Source: Porticoccus sp002390525 (GTDB taxonomy: Bacteria > Pseudomonadota > Gammaproteobacteria > Pseudomonadales > Porticoccaceae). From it: DNA of 64,000 nucleotides. The translations under genes and the position numbers were made by a program. Shown piece after piece: positions 1-9,234 of the stretch; within the stretch, counting starts at the first letter, position 1, and the number at the start of each line of letters is the position of its first letter. The stretch lies in assembly GCA_943846655.1 (NCBI GenBank), contig OX044352.1:248001-312000 (forward strand). Reading direction: 5' to 3'. The notes under the pieces were generated by a model that did no database searches, was not told the DNA's origin, and saw only the letters and a list, made by a program, of their open reading frames with translations.

Positions 1-101
1 TCTCTCATGGGAGCAGGAAATATCAATTAAACCAAGCGGGCTTGGATGCAGAAAATATTAAATTAGCTATCCAAAAAAAGTTGGACTCAATCAACTATTA
101 A
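1..101 (+). CDS. dxs: 1-deoxy-D-xylulose-5-phosphate synthase, C-terminal end (partial)
   Basis: Only the last 32 codons are present, in the frame starting at base 3 and ending at the TAA at 99-101. The visible residues include SHGSR and then QAGLDAENIK. This resembles the extreme C-terminus of Dxs, which in proteobacteria has an H/G-rich turn, then GLDAxxI, then a short terminal helix. Dxs makes 1-deoxyxylulose 5-phosphate for isoprenoid synthesis. The assignment rests on a short match from memory and on the reading frame running off the left edge. It converges on dinG with only 17 bases between the stops. Confidence 0.6.
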   Translation, partial: SHGSRKYQLNQAGLDAENIKLAIQKKLDSINY

Positions 102-118
102 TTAAAAACTTTAACATA

Positions 119-2281
119 TTAAAATTTCCTGCTAAATGGAGGCAAGTCAGCTAATAGTTTTTCGCCGTAACGCTTAGTTAAAATTCGGCGGTCTAAAATT
201 GTAACCCTCCCAGTATCAGCTTCGCTTCTGATGAGTCTTCCACATGCTTGATGCAATCTTATCGATGCTTCAGGTAACATTAACTCCATAAAAGGGTTGC
301 CCCCCTGCTCTTCAATCCATTCAGACAGCGTTCTATAAATAGGGTCATCAGGCACTGAAAACGGTATCTTTGCAATAATCACATGTCGACAATAATCACC
401 AGGAAAATCCATACCTTCAGCAAAGCTTGCTAATCCAAAAATAATACTACCATTATTCTCGTCTATAGCTTGTTTATGGCGACAAACGATTTCGTGATGG
501 GTAAACAGCCCTTGAGTCAATATTTTCTTCTTAAAATCTCCAGAAAGTCCATCGAAAACTTGATCCATTTGTCGGCGAGAGGAAAATAAAACTAGTGTTC
601 CCTCATTGGAATCAATTAATTGAGGTAATTTTTTTATGAGGGCGACTGTGTGTGCTGTTGAATCACCTGCATCAACCCCTATATCCGGAATCAGAAGAGA
701 ACCTGCGTTGAAAAAATTAAAGGCGCCTTCCACTGCTTTGCACTCCGAGTTACCGGGCAAACCAACATTTTTTTTAAAATTGTTAAAACTTCCCAGCGTT
801 CTTATTGTAGCTGAGGTGAGTATGGCAGAATAGCAATGTTTCCATAAATTCATCTGAAGTATACCTCCAGCATCTGTTGGAGAAGAAGATAGGCAGATAT
901 CTATATTTCCTAAATTCGACTCTTCAATTGATAGCCATCTAGCACTTGGAGATCTTTCATGTTGAATTGTCATATCATTGTCCTCAGTTTCTAAATCATG
1001 ATGAGAACTCTGAGAATAGCTTTGCCATAATTGCTTAATTGATTCAGCTCTGCCTTGCCAGGAACCTATTTGTTGAAATAACTGCTCTAGATCTAGCCTC
1101 GGAATAGGGAAGTGAAGATCATCCATTATATCAGTTAATTTTTCGGATAGTGTCTTTGTAAGATTGGAAAAAGTATTTAGCTCTTTTGAAATATTTTCAG
1201 ATATTTCTCTAATCTCATCCCCAGGATCACCACGAGAAAAGTTAAATAATGACTTACCGACATCATTTTTTTCAATATATTTTTCAAATACAGGGTAGCT
1301 TAACCCAATAAGTTTTTCGGATATATCTGCGGCATCACCAATTTTTTCAAAGTAGTCTTGTACTATTGGAGCACCCTTAAAAAGTAGGTGCTTTGTTGAT
1401 ATTTGTTTTTTTATCTGACCTAACCAATTTGTTGTACTTTTTAATCGACATTGACTTGAAAAATGATTAATTGCTGTCGAGCTTATCTTGTGAGCTTCGT
1501 CAAAGATATAAATTGTATCTTCTGGAGCTGGTAAAATAACTCCTCCGCCCAGAGCTAAATCAGCCATTACTAAGTCATGGTTAGCAACAATACATTCAGA
1601 TTTTTCTATATCATCTCTAGCTTTAAAAAAACAACACTTTGTAATATGTCTACACTTTCGTCCTGCGCACTGACTTCGATTGACTGTCAGAGGTCTCCAG
1701 TCTATGTCTTCTAAAATATCAGGCCAGCTATCTCTATCACCAAGCCATGTGCCATCGCTTATAGCTTTATCCATTGTGCGATATTTTTTTATTATATTTT
1801 CTGAAGGGTTGAAATTAACCTCATCATCAAATAAAAATACGCCACTCTCTTTTGCCTTAGCCCCATCTAGGCATTGCTCTAGCCTCAGGGGACAGAGATA
1901 TCGTCCACGGCCTTTTACAAGACTCACACTGTAATTCCAATCTGCACTTTTCAGTAACATAGGGATATCCTTATTAACAAGCTGTTCTTGTAACGCAACT
2001 GTTCCTGTTGACACAACAACCTGCTTCCCTGTTAATCTTGCTAAAGGAAGTGTTGATAATAAATATGCGATAGTTTTACCAGTGCCCGTTCCAGCCTCGA
2101 CTACGCAAATACCATTATCAGAATTTCTTTGTCCTGATGCATCTTGCTTTATATTACCAACTGTATTGGCAACTAAAGAAATCATCTGTTTTTGTCCTAC
2201 TCTTGAACGCAAACTATTGTTTTCTAGAAACTTTCTATAGCCCTCTTGAATCTTTTTTTGTATATCTATTTCTAGGGTCAT
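119..2281 (-). CDS. dinG: ATP-dependent DNA helicase DinG (XPD-like, Fe-S cluster)
   Basis: A 720-residue superfamily 2 helicase of the DinG/XPD type, which unwinds DNA 5' to 3' and resolves R-loops or forked substrates. The Walker A motif GTGTGKT is at residues 64-70 and the DEAH box at 261-264. Four cysteines at about 130, 205, 210 and 216 have the spacing of the 4Fe-4S cluster ligands in E. coli DinG. The C-terminal motif VI (QACGRLIRS) lies near residue 685. Length matches E. coli DinG (about 716). The ATG overlaps the stop of the upstream acyltransferase by 4 bp (ATGA), so the two are probably translationally coupled. The paralogue YoaA is a less likely alternative because it is shorter. 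Confidence 0.9.
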   Translation of the reverse strand: MTLEIDIQKKIQEGYRKFLENNSLRSRVGQKQMISLVANTVGNIKQDASGQRNSDNGICVVEAGTGTGKTIAYLLSTLPLARLTGKQVVVSTGTVALQEQLVNKDIPMLLKSADWNYSVSLVKGRGRYLCPLRLEQCLDGAKAKESGVFLFDDEVNFNPSENIIKKYRTMDKAISDGTWLGDRDSWPDILEDIDWRPLTVNRSQCAGRKCRHITKCCFFKARDDIEKSECIVANHDLVMADLALGGGVILPAPEDTIYIFDEAHKISSTAINHFSSQCRLKSTTNWLGQIKKQISTKHLLFKGAPIVQDYFEKIGDAADISEKLIGLSYPVFEKYIEKNDVGKSLFNFSRGDPGDEIREISENISKELNTFSNLTKTLSEKLTDIMDDLHFPIPRLDLEQLFQQIGSWQGRAESIKQLWQSYSQSSHHDLETEDNDMTIQHERSPSARWLSIEESNLGNIDICLSSSPTDAGGILQMNLWKHCYSAILTSATIRTLGSFNNFKKNVGLPGNSECKAVEGAFNFFNAGSLLIPDIGVDAGDSTAHTVALIKKLPQLIDSNEGTLVLFSSRRQMDQVFDGLSGDFKKKILTQGLFTHHEIVCRHKQAIDENNGSIIFGLASFAEGMDFPGDYCRHVIIAKIPFSVPDDPIYRTLSEWIEEQGGNPFMELMLPEASIRLHQACGRLIRSEADTGRVTILDRRILTKRYGEKLLADLPPFSRKF

Positions 2282-3423
2282 TTCTTTTTATCAATATTTT
2301 GTAATATTGGATTAGCATACATCTCAAGGATAATTTTTTGGCATACAGGATCAAGGGCTTCTATTCTTTTATTAAATTCATCGGTTATTTTGGTCCAATC
2401 ACACTGAAGTTTAGCTGCCATCTCCTTAGTTATATCATTAGATTTATGTAGCTTATGGTAAGCCAAGAGGTTGGTCGCATGTGGTTTATAGTTTCTGATA
2501 ATTTGTTGGTCAATAGAGAGAGCAGCCTCATCAGCGGACATGAAGTCTATTTTTAGGGGGTCCCCGAAAGCTATATGTACTGCGCCTTTTCGCCCAACGA
2601 TGCCTTTATATATACTAAAGAAATCTTCATCCTCATTTTTTTCATAAGATCCTGTTTTATATTTTTCAGCTAGCTCCATACTCTTATCAATATCAAGGGG
2701 ATCAAATTCATATGAAATAGATACTGGCACAATATTTAGCTCGCTCAAGGCAGCTCCAAAGGTTTGAGATTTTTCTTTGCTTAGGTTTAACATTTTCAGT
2801 AGAGCTGGTTCCGTTCTGTCTAGACCATTCTTTGCTCGTCCCTCACGTTGTGCTATCCAAACTGAAGACTTATCCTCAATCAAAGAATATCGAATATAAC
2901 GAGACAATTTAGTTAAAGCTGTAAGTTTTTCTCTTCGCCCTTGTACAGATCTCTTAACAACGAAACTTTTATTAACGCGAGCCAAATCAGACACAAATTC
3001 TTTTTTAAGTAGATTATCGCCTATAGCTATTCTTACCGTATCCCTGCCGTCGTCGATCAAGGCTACATTTAAGAAAGCTGGATCCATCGCTATATCCCTG
3101 TGATTGCTTATATAAAGATAAGGTTTTTTTCTTTCTAATTTTTCAAGGCCACTAATGGTCAAAAAGCTATCAGTCTCTATCAGTAGTTTTCCAAAACTTA
3201 CTCTCATAGCCTTATGAAGATCGCTTACCTTTTTGATTTTTGAAAATGCTAATCGCAACGTATAAGAAATGATGGGTCTAATTAGCCAAGGCAGCCAGCG
3301 ATGTAATCTCGGGTACTTAATAGACAACAATATATCTATAAATTCTGAATTATTAGAAAGTCTAGCTAAAACAGTACTCACCTCACTGTCGAAATAAGGT
3401 CTAATATCGTCAAATTCATTCAT
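2278..3423 (-). CDS. PlsC-family phospholipid/glycerolipid acyltransferase
   Basis: About 381 residues with a glycerolipid acyltransferase domain in the middle. The catalytic block reads NHRDIAMDPAF near residue 107, and a later REGRAKNG block fits the acyltransferase motif that contacts the glycerol phosphate. The histidine and aspartate are separated by five residues (H-R-D-I-A-M-D), not the four of classical HX4D; I recall NHRDI..D as typical of a distinct PlsC-like subfamily. The flanks on either side of the domain are long and unassigned. I chose the ATG at 3423 rather than an upstream TTG, although neither has a strong ribosome binding site. It probably acylates lysophosphatidate or a related lipid at the inner membrane; the exact substrate is not readable. 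Confidence 0.7.
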   Translation of the reverse strand: MNEFDDIRPYFDSEVSTVLARLSNNSEFIDILLSIKYPRLHRWLPWLIRPIISYTLRLAFSKIKKVSDLHKAMRVSFGKLLIETDSFLTISGLEKLERKKPYLYISNHRDIAMDPAFLNVALIDDGRDTVRIAIGDNLLKKEFVSDLARVNKSFVVKRSVQGRREKLTALTKLSRYIRYSLIEDKSSVWIAQREGRAKNGLDRTEPALLKMLNLSKEKSQTFGAALSELNIVPVSISYEFDPLDIDKSMELAEKYKTGSYEKNEDEDFFSIYKGIVGRKGAVHIAFGDPLKIDFMSADEAALSIDQQIIRNYKPHATNLLAYHKLHKSNDITKEMAAKLQCDWTKITDEFNKRIEALDPVCQKIILEMYANPILQNIDKKK

Positions 3424-3468
3424 AATCAAAATGGCTTTTCTATTTATATAGGTAGTATATTTTATAAG

Positions 3469-4476
3469 CTAGCGGTGGTTATGCCATGGCACATCTGAAG
3501 AGCTTTTCTTTACTAAATGCACAACATCTAAAATCATCGCAAATAAAGCCATGCGGACAAGCAAACCGTTATCTGTCTGGCGAAAAATAGCCAAATTTGG
3601 ATTATCATCTAGATCTTTGTCTAGCTCATTAGCTTCTTTTCTTGAATCCCTAGGCATCGGATGCATAATTACTGTATTAGGCTCACAATGGGCGGTGTAG
3701 ACAGCTTGATTTAACCTAAACTTCCCACGATATAGATCAGCTTCATCTTTGTTAGTAAATCTCTCTTCTTGAATTCTAGTAGAATAAACGATATCTACAT
3801 GAGATATACTTGATTCAATTTTTTCTGACTCGATAACTGATAATCCATTACTTTTCATCTCTTCTACGATATCTTTTGGCATAGACAAGTCTTTTGGTGA
3901 AACAAGCTGAACAGAAATATTTTTATAGAGCATTAATAGCTTACTAAGCGAATGAACTGTTCTTCCATGCTTTAGATCTCCAACCATAGCAATACGAAGT
4001 CCATCAATTTTTCTTCCTGAGGCTTTAAGCTCCTTCTCTATAGTATATAAATCTAATAAAGCTTGACTAGGATGCTCATTACTACCATCACCACCATTAA
4101 TTAATGGAACTCGACTGCTCTTAGCAAACTCAGCAACTGATCCGGATTTAGGATGTCGCATACATATAATATCGCTGAAACCTGAGAGTACTCTTGCTGT
4201 ATCATGTAAAGATTCTCCTTTAGCTAAAGCTGAAAGTTCCAGTCCTACCGTCTCTCGCACATCCCCACCTAAAAGATTAAATGCACTGCCAAAACTTATG
4301 CGAGTTCGAGTGCTTGCTTCAAAAAACATATTCCCAAGAATGGCCCCTTCGAGAACTCGTGTTCTTTTTTGCCTTTGGGCATAGGGCTCCATATCGTCAG
4401 CAACACGAAAAATATTATCAATATCAGCTCTTTCAAACTGGCTTATGGAAAGAACACTTTGACCTTTAAGTTTCAC
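3469..4476 (-). CDS. pyrB: aspartate carbamoyltransferase, catalytic chain
   Basis: 335 residues. The enzyme condenses carbamoyl phosphate with aspartate in the second step of pyrimidine synthesis. The carbamoyl-phosphate loop FFEASTRTR is at residues 51-59, the mobile-loop lysine is in LAKGESL (K86), MRHP is near 106-109, HPSQALLDL near 142, and MHPMPR lies toward the C-terminus. The S-T-R-T-R and HPxQ signatures separate it from unrelated proteins, and the GDGSNEHPSQ stretch resembles E. coli PyrB more than ornithine carbamoyltransferase. It is about 25 residues longer than E. coli PyrB. No regulatory chain PyrI and no PyrC-like partner is adjacent, so quaternary regulation cannot be inferred here. 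Confidence 0.93.
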   Translation of the reverse strand: MKLKGQSVLSISQFERADIDNIFRVADDMEPYAQRQKRTRVLEGAILGNMFFEASTRTRISFGSAFNLLGGDVRETVGLELSALAKGESLHDTARVLSGFSDIICMRHPKSGSVAEFAKSSRVPLINGGDGSNEHPSQALLDLYTIEKELKASGRKIDGLRIAMVGDLKHGRTVHSLSKLLMLYKNISVQLVSPKDLSMPKDIVEEMKSNGLSVIESEKIESSISHVDIVYSTRIQEERFTNKDEADLYRGKFRLNQAVYTAHCEPNTVIMHPMPRDSRKEANELDKDLDDNPNLAIFRQTDNGLLVRMALFAMILDVVHLVKKSSSDVPWHNHR

Positions 4477-4558
4477 TTTTACCCCAAAGATAAAAATTTA
4501 ATTTTAACTATTTTAGCGACTTTACTGCGCGCTAACCAGTAACTTATTAAATGAAAGT

Positions 4559-5974
4559 CTAATCAAGAATTTCATGGCCCCATGTCTTAAGAGATAACAA
4601 TATATTACGATCTCTTTCTGAGCAATCCTTTGATAATAATTGCTCGTCTATTTTAAAAAAATAATCTTTCAAAGAAAGATGATCCTCCATCTCGCTTCTT
4701 AGCCTTTCATTACGCATATTTCTCCAAGCTTCCTTCTCGATTTCGGTGAGAGAATTAGGATAATTTATAGCTCTATAAATGAACAATAATGCCTTGTAGC
4801 GTTTATCTTGTATATTGATACTACCGTCAGCTAATTCTTTGGATGAAGAATTTCTTACTTGCTGAAGTAATTTTTGATCACTTTTGGCTTCAATAAAACC
4901 CACATGACTAGATCTATCAAGATACTTACTTTCTTCAAATTTTTTCATAGAGTAAGCTTTTTTTAACTTTTCAGATAAGTCATGCTTTAAAAGTTCGTGC
5001 TGATTCTTTTCACATTTTTCTAGGGAAATTTTTAATCGATTTGAAGCAACATCATCTATCAAAGTAGGCGTCAGGATAATAGGGCATTTGTTTATTTCTA
5101 TTGTATGAAGTGATATTTTTTGTTTATGAGATTTATGAATGAATAAATGCTTATATAGTTCTTCAGCTGAAAAATCTATCAGTGGCTGAGGATCACCCAT
5201 TAAATTGAAACAAATAATAGAATTATTATTTCTTGGATGAATAGTTATTGGCATCATTAAAGATGAATAACAATTTTTTTTGCCAAGCTTACCAGAAACG
5301 TGAAAAAACGGTCTTTTTTTATTAACATCTATAGAGGTCTTCACTTCTTTTTTTAGTCGATGCTTGTAAACATAATCATATAATTTGGGCTGTTTAGACA
5401 TAACTAACTTAGCTACATTAATAGTAGCGATTACGTCAGACAAAGCATCGTGAGCAGACTCATGTGCGATTCCATTTGCCTCAGTCAAACTAGTTAATTT
5501 GAAACAAGGAGAACCATCATCTTTCACTGGCCAATTTATACCATCTGGTCTGAGTGCCCAAGTTAGGCGAAGTAAATTTAAGATATCCCATCTGGAATTC
5601 CCATTTTGATGCTCTCGTGCGTAGGGGTCGTAAAAATTACGGTACAAGCAGTAGCGGGTGAATTCATCGTCAAATCCAATACTGTTATAACCAACACCAC
5701 AAGTTTCTGGATAAGATAGTTCTCGGTGTATCTTATCAATGAACTCCCTCTCTGGGATACCTTGCTCTAAACAAATTTGCGGGGTAATACCTGTAACTAT
5801 GCAAGATTCAGGAGAAGGAAGTCGATGAGATGGTGGGTGGCAGTACATAACTAAAGGTTCGCCTACTATTTCTAAATTTTCGTTAGTTCTTATGCCGGCG
5901 AATTGTGAGATATAATCACGGCTTGGGTTTAATCCGAAAGTTTCGTAGTCATACCAATAAAGGCTATTAGTCAT
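4559..5974 (-). CDS. sbcB: exodeoxyribonuclease I
   Basis: 471 residues, close to the E. coli ExoI length of 475. It degrades single-stranded DNA 3' to 5' and acts in mismatch repair and recombination. The DEDDh nuclease residues are visible: D9 and E11 in YDYETFG, an aspartate in GYNSIGFDDEFTRY near 100, and H/D in HESAHDALSD near 175-180. Long stretches such as NSRWDILNLLR and ALRPDGINWP align by eye with E. coli SbcB, and the C-terminal SH3-like and helical regions are also full length. It reads away from fumC, sharing the 247-bp divergent region 5975-6221. Confidence 0.94.
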   Translation of the reverse strand: MTNSLYWYDYETFGLNPSRDYISQFAGIRTNENLEIVGEPLVMYCHPPSHRLPSPESCIVTGITPQICLEQGIPEREFIDKIHRELSYPETCGVGYNSIGFDDEFTRYCLYRNFYDPYAREHQNGNSRWDILNLLRLTWALRPDGINWPVKDDGSPCFKLTSLTEANGIAHESAHDALSDVIATINVAKLVMSKQPKLYDYVYKHRLKKEVKTSIDVNKKRPFFHVSGKLGKKNCYSSLMMPITIHPRNNNSIICFNLMGDPQPLIDFSAEELYKHLFIHKSHKQKISLHTIEINKCPIILTPTLIDDVASNRLKISLEKCEKNQHELLKHDLSEKLKKAYSMKKFEESKYLDRSSHVGFIEAKSDQKLLQQVRNSSSKELADGSINIQDKRYKALLFIYRAINYPNSLTEIEKEAWRNMRNERLRSEMEDHLSLKDYFFKIDEQLLSKDCSERDRNILLSLKTWGHEILD

Positions 5975-6221
5975 TCTTCAGTTAACTCCACATTTATACT
6001 ATTTATGATACCTAATATAGAATTAATAACATAAAAATGACAAAACTAATAATCGCAATTCCCTCAAAGTGATTGGATTTCTGTAATTGAAGCATTAAGA
6101 TATGTTTTTTTAATTAACCAGAAAACAGTTAAATCAAGTGGCTCGACACTCTTAGACTTTTTCTATTTATAGAGCCTATTATTATGTGTTTTTTAATTTA
6201 AAATTTTCGGAGGGGATTTTG

Positions 6222-7610
6222 ATGATGAAGCGAATCGAAACTGACAGTATGGGTGAAATTGAAGTTCCAGTTGACCGTTATTACGGTGCTCAAACAGCTC
6301 GATCTCTCATTTATTTTAATATCGGTATAGAAACTATGCCTCGGGAAATTATAAGGGGTATGGGTATCTTAAAAAAAGCTTCGGCAATTGTTAATGCTAA
6401 TCTAGGATTACTAGAAGAAGAAAAAAAGAACCTTATTGTGCAATCTGCTAATGAGGTTATAGATGGTAGTCTCGATGATCACTTTCCGCTTCGAGTCTGG
6501 CAAACAGGCAGTGGAACTCAATCAAATATGAATACTAATGAGGTTATTGCTAATAGAGCTATTGAGATATCAGGCGGCAAGCTAGGTTCTAAATCACCAA
6601 TACATCCTAATGACCACGTAAACATGGGGCAATCTTCTAATGACACCTTTCCTACGGCGATGCATATTGCAGCAGTTGAACAAATATATAGTCATCTACT
6701 ACCTGAATTAACAAGTCTACGCGATGTGCTCTTAAAGAAATGTGCTGAATTTCAAGGGATCACTAAAATCGGCCGGACTCATTTAATGGATGCCACACCA
6801 CTCACTCTTGAACAGGAGTTTAGTGGTTATGTGCAGCAACTTACAAATGGAATACGGCGAGTAAAAAACTGCTTACCTAGTCTCAGTCAAATTGCACTCG
6901 GAGGTACCGCAGTTGGCACTGGTCTAAATTCTCATCCAGATTTTGCAGTAAAAGTTGCTAAGCAAATTGCACTTCTAACGAATAGAGAATTTATTACAGC
7001 GCCAAATAAATTTGAGTCGCTCGCTGCTCACGATGCTGTTGTAGAAGCTAGCGGTGTAATGAAAACACTAGCTTGTTCATTAATGAAGATAGCTAATGAC
7101 ATCAGATGGCTTGGCTCTGGTCCCCGATGTGGTATAGGAGAGCTAACCTTACCCGCAAACGAACCTGGTAGTTCAATCATGCCAGGCAAAGTAAATCCTA
7201 CTCAATCTGAAGCAATGACAATGGTTGCTGCACAAGTTATTGGTAATGATGCAGCCATAGCTGTTGGAGGGTCGTCTGGAAACTTTGAATTAAACGTTTT
7301 TAAGCCTGTGATGATCTATAACCTTCTACAATCAATAAGACTTCTTGGCGATTCATGCCGATCCTTTAATGCTCATTGTGTTGTAGGGATTATAGCCAAT
7401 AAATCTAAAATTAATGAGCATCTAAATAATTCTTTGATGCTAGTCACAGCTCTAAATCCATACATAGGTTATGATAATGCTGCAAAAGTAGCCAAGAAAG
7501 CGTTTGATGAGAATACAACATTAAAGGAAGCTGCGATTGCTCTTAAACTTCTCACATCTGATGAATTTGACGAAAAGGTAAGACCCGAAGAAATGACAAA
7601 ACCAAAGTAA
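6222..7610 (+). CDS. fumC: fumarate hydratase class II
   Basis: Iron-independent fumarase interconverting fumarate and malate in the TCA cycle. The signature GSSIMPGKVNP, containing the catalytic serine, is near residue 315. TGSGTQSNMN (near 95), SSNDTFPTAMH (near 135) and TRTH-type residues (IGRTHLMDA, near 180) form the rest of the active site. The reading frame is open from an ATG at 6186, but the strong GGAGGGG at 6209-6215 sits correctly for ATG 6222 (or 6225), and the protein then begins like other FumC sequences. That gives 462 residues against 467 in E. coli. A weak sigma-70-like pair (TCGACA at 6143, then an A/T-rich -10) may be its promoter. Confidence 0.95.
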   Translation: MMKRIETDSMGEIEVPVDRYYGAQTARSLIYFNIGIETMPREIIRGMGILKKASAIVNANLGLLEEEKKNLIVQSANEVIDGSLDDHFPLRVWQTGSGTQSNMNTNEVIANRAIEISGGKLGSKSPIHPNDHVNMGQSSNDTFPTAMHIAAVEQIYSHLLPELTSLRDVLLKKCAEFQGITKIGRTHLMDATPLTLEQEFSGYVQQLTNGIRRVKNCLPSLSQIALGGTAVGTGLNSHPDFAVKVAKQIALLTNREFITAPNKFESLAAHDAVVEASGVMKTLACSLMKIANDIRWLGSGPRCGIGELTLPANEPGSSIMPGKVNPTQSEAMTMVAAQVIGNDAAIAVGGSSGNFELNVFKPVMIYNLLQSIRLLGDSCRSFNAHCVVGIIANKSKINEHLNNSLMLVTALNPYIGYDNAAKVAKKAFDENTTLKEAAIALKLLTSDEFDEKVRPEEMTKPK

Positions 7611-7628
7611 TTTTATTAACCTTAAAGG

Positions 7629-8300
7629 CTAATCTGGTTTAATATTGAGCTGAGATTTTAATTGCTGTATGTCTCGATTGATAACCAATCGATGAGCATC
7701 AATCGCTTCAATTGCTTTCTCGTTTTCTAATATTCGAATCTCTACGTCCTTTGATGGTTTACTTCCATATTTAGCAACTAGATCATTTACCTCTAGCTTA
7801 GTAGCTAATGAAGAATTCACTAGTGAGTTCATGGATTTATTCGACTTTTCCATTTTTTTACTAATACTCGCAAGATCTTGTTTTTGGTACTCCAAAGTAG
7901 TTTTAATTTTCTTTATACTCTTGCTATTTCTATCGTAAGCTATTCCCCATAATTTCTTTATCTCAGACCAATGTTTGTCTAACTTTAAGTCTTGTTCTTT
8001 AAAGTTTGAATTTATATCTGTCGTAATAACATTAGTTTCGAGCACATCAAAACGTTCCTGAAGTTTATTCAACTCGGCATCCTGAACAAACACTAAGTAG
8101 ATTAGCCCAACAACAGTTATTATCAAAAATGGGTTAGATATTTTATGCCAACTAATGCCGTCTTCAGGGGTAAGATTGTCTTGATTTGAAGAGCTAAGAT
8201 CACGAGATACTGGTCGATTTATATACACCCCACCCCTTCCAATCCTATCGTCACTTTCAGGCACAATTGAATCAGTTTTATTGTTGTCATCATTTACCAT
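7629..8300 (-). CDS. uncharacterised single-pass membrane protein with coiled coil
   Basis: I do not recognise this protein. From the ATG at 8300, preceded by GGGAG at a good distance, it has about 223 residues: a polar N-terminal tail of about 60 residues that should be cytoplasmic, one transmembrane segment (NPFLIITVVGLIYLVFV), then about 140 residues rich in K, E, N and heptad-like leucine/isoleucine repeats, predicted to be coiled coil. There are no cysteines or obvious catalytic motifs. The reading frame extends upstream to 8351, but those extra residues lack a ribosome binding site. It converges on fumC with 18 bases between stops. The topology resembles envelope scaffold proteins, but no function should be assigned. 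Confidence 0.7.
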   Translation of the reverse strand: MVNDDNNKTDSIVPESDDRIGRGGVYINRPVSRDLSSSNQDNLTPEDGISWHKISNPFLIITVVGLIYLVFVQDAELNKLQERFDVLETNVITTDINSNFKEQDLKLDKHWSEIKKLWGIAYDRNSKSIKKIKTTLEYQKQDLASISKKMEKSNKSMNSLVNSSLATKLEVNDLVAKYGSKPSKDVEIRILENEKAIEAIDAHRLVINRDIQQLKSQLNIKPD

Positions 8301-8436
8301 TGTTTGCGAACTCCCAAGGAAGATAAATTCTATAGAGACATTATACGCCATAGGTATAAAATATGGTCAATAAGTATTCTCTTACAAGGGGTGGTAAACT
8401 CGATGATTGAGAGCAACTTTATAAAATAATTCCAAA

Positions 8437-8463
8437 AAAAAAGCCCTCAACATGGGCTTTTTT
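8437..8463 (-). terminator. Rho-independent terminator (bidirectional-looking)
   Basis: A 10-bp stem, AAAAAAGCCC pairing with GGGCTTTTTT around a 7-base loop, lies 23 bases beyond the stop of the PuuD-like gene. On the minus strand it ends in a T tract, as expected for termination of that gene. The symmetric A/T tracts mean it could also work in the other direction. Confidence 0.85.
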
Positions 8464-8486
8464 GACTTTAAAAATTTTTATAATAT

Positions 8487-9125
8487 TTAAATATAATAAA
8501 GTATTCCAAATAGCACTGCTGTTAGGGTCAAGCTGCCGTGTATCACACCTTTGACAGAGGCCATTGGTCCTTGTTTTCCAACAAGAGCATTGATTTCAAG
8601 TGCCACAATAATAGCTAAGCAGATCATGAGATCTAAACCTCCAATAGGTGACCCATAGCCACTTCCACCCCACTGTGCTCCATGTCCACTAGCTAACATA
8701 CCAAAGGCCATAGGGGCTGAAAATAAAACGTTTGTTCTTGATGCTAAGAGTGCTTTAGCTCCATTTGCTGCAGCGTCTCCTTCTTTCATACCCAATGCTA
8801 TTTGTTGGGCAGGCCATATTACGAGCCAAACGTTGAGGAACATTAGGGTTCCCATCGTTGAGCCAATGATAATCGAATTATTGAATTGATGGTTGTGTGA
8901 AAGACCTCCAAGTAGTATTACACCCGAGATGAAGGTTAGCATAGCTCCCCAACGAAACCACCAGAGAGCGCTTGGCGCTAGTTTTTGTTTAGCGTCTGCA
9001 AGTCCTTCAGGAGTTGCCTGCTTAAAATATCCACCTTGCACAAAGTTAAAATAATAGAGCATACCAATCCATACAATTCCAACTAGCAGATGACTCCAAC
9101 GAACAAGAAAATTAAAAAATTCCAT
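8487..9125 (-). CDS. PuuD-like (urate oxidase N-terminal domain) membrane protein
   Basis: 212 residues with about five or six hydrophobic helices (approximately 6-27, 56-76, 84-106, 160-178 and 192-212). The N-terminal WSHLLVGIVWIGMLYYFNF and the GHGAQWGG loop resemble the membrane domain of PuuD-type urate hydroxylases and their relatives. Classical PuuD carries a C-terminal cytochrome c domain; here there is none and no CXXCH motif, so oxidation of urate is not established. Conserved-looking histidines (about H12 and H147) could bind heme, which is inference. A Fur-like box and a 23-bp palindrome lie in its upstream region, and a strong terminator follows, so it is probably a single-gene transcript. 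Confidence 0.6.
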   Translation of the reverse strand: MEFFNFLVRWSHLLVGIVWIGMLYYFNFVQGGYFKQATPEGLADAKQKLAPSALWWFRWGAMLTFISGVILLGGLSHNHQFNNSIIIGSTMGTLMFLNVWLVIWPAQQIALGMKEGDAAANGAKALLASRTNVLFSAPMAFGMLASGHGAQWGGSGYGSPIGGLDLMICLAIIVALEINALVGKQGPMASVKGVIHGSLTLTAVLFGILYYI

Positions 9126-9187
9126 ACTTACACCTAAAATATTAAGTTAATAGTCCAATAATTATTTATTCTACACTACGTGAAACC

Positions 9188-9210
9188 TATTATAAATATT
9201 ATTTATAATA
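9188..9210. repeat. 23-bp perfect AT palindrome (operator candidate)
   Basis: Eleven bases on each side of a central T at 9199 are perfectly self-complementary (left arm TATTATAAATA). It ends 63 bases upstream of the PuuD-like start and contains a TATAAT on the minus strand at 9189-9194, a possible -10 element. It could be a dimeric repressor site over the promoter or simply low-complexity AT sequence. Confidence 0.4.
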
Positions 9211-9234
9211 ATAAGTACCCATATAACTATTAAT

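Noticed and set aside
6186..6221. Upstream ATG that would extend FumC by 12 residues.
   Set aside because: The strong GGAGGGG lies downstream of that ATG and serves ATG 6222; the extension has no family counterpart.
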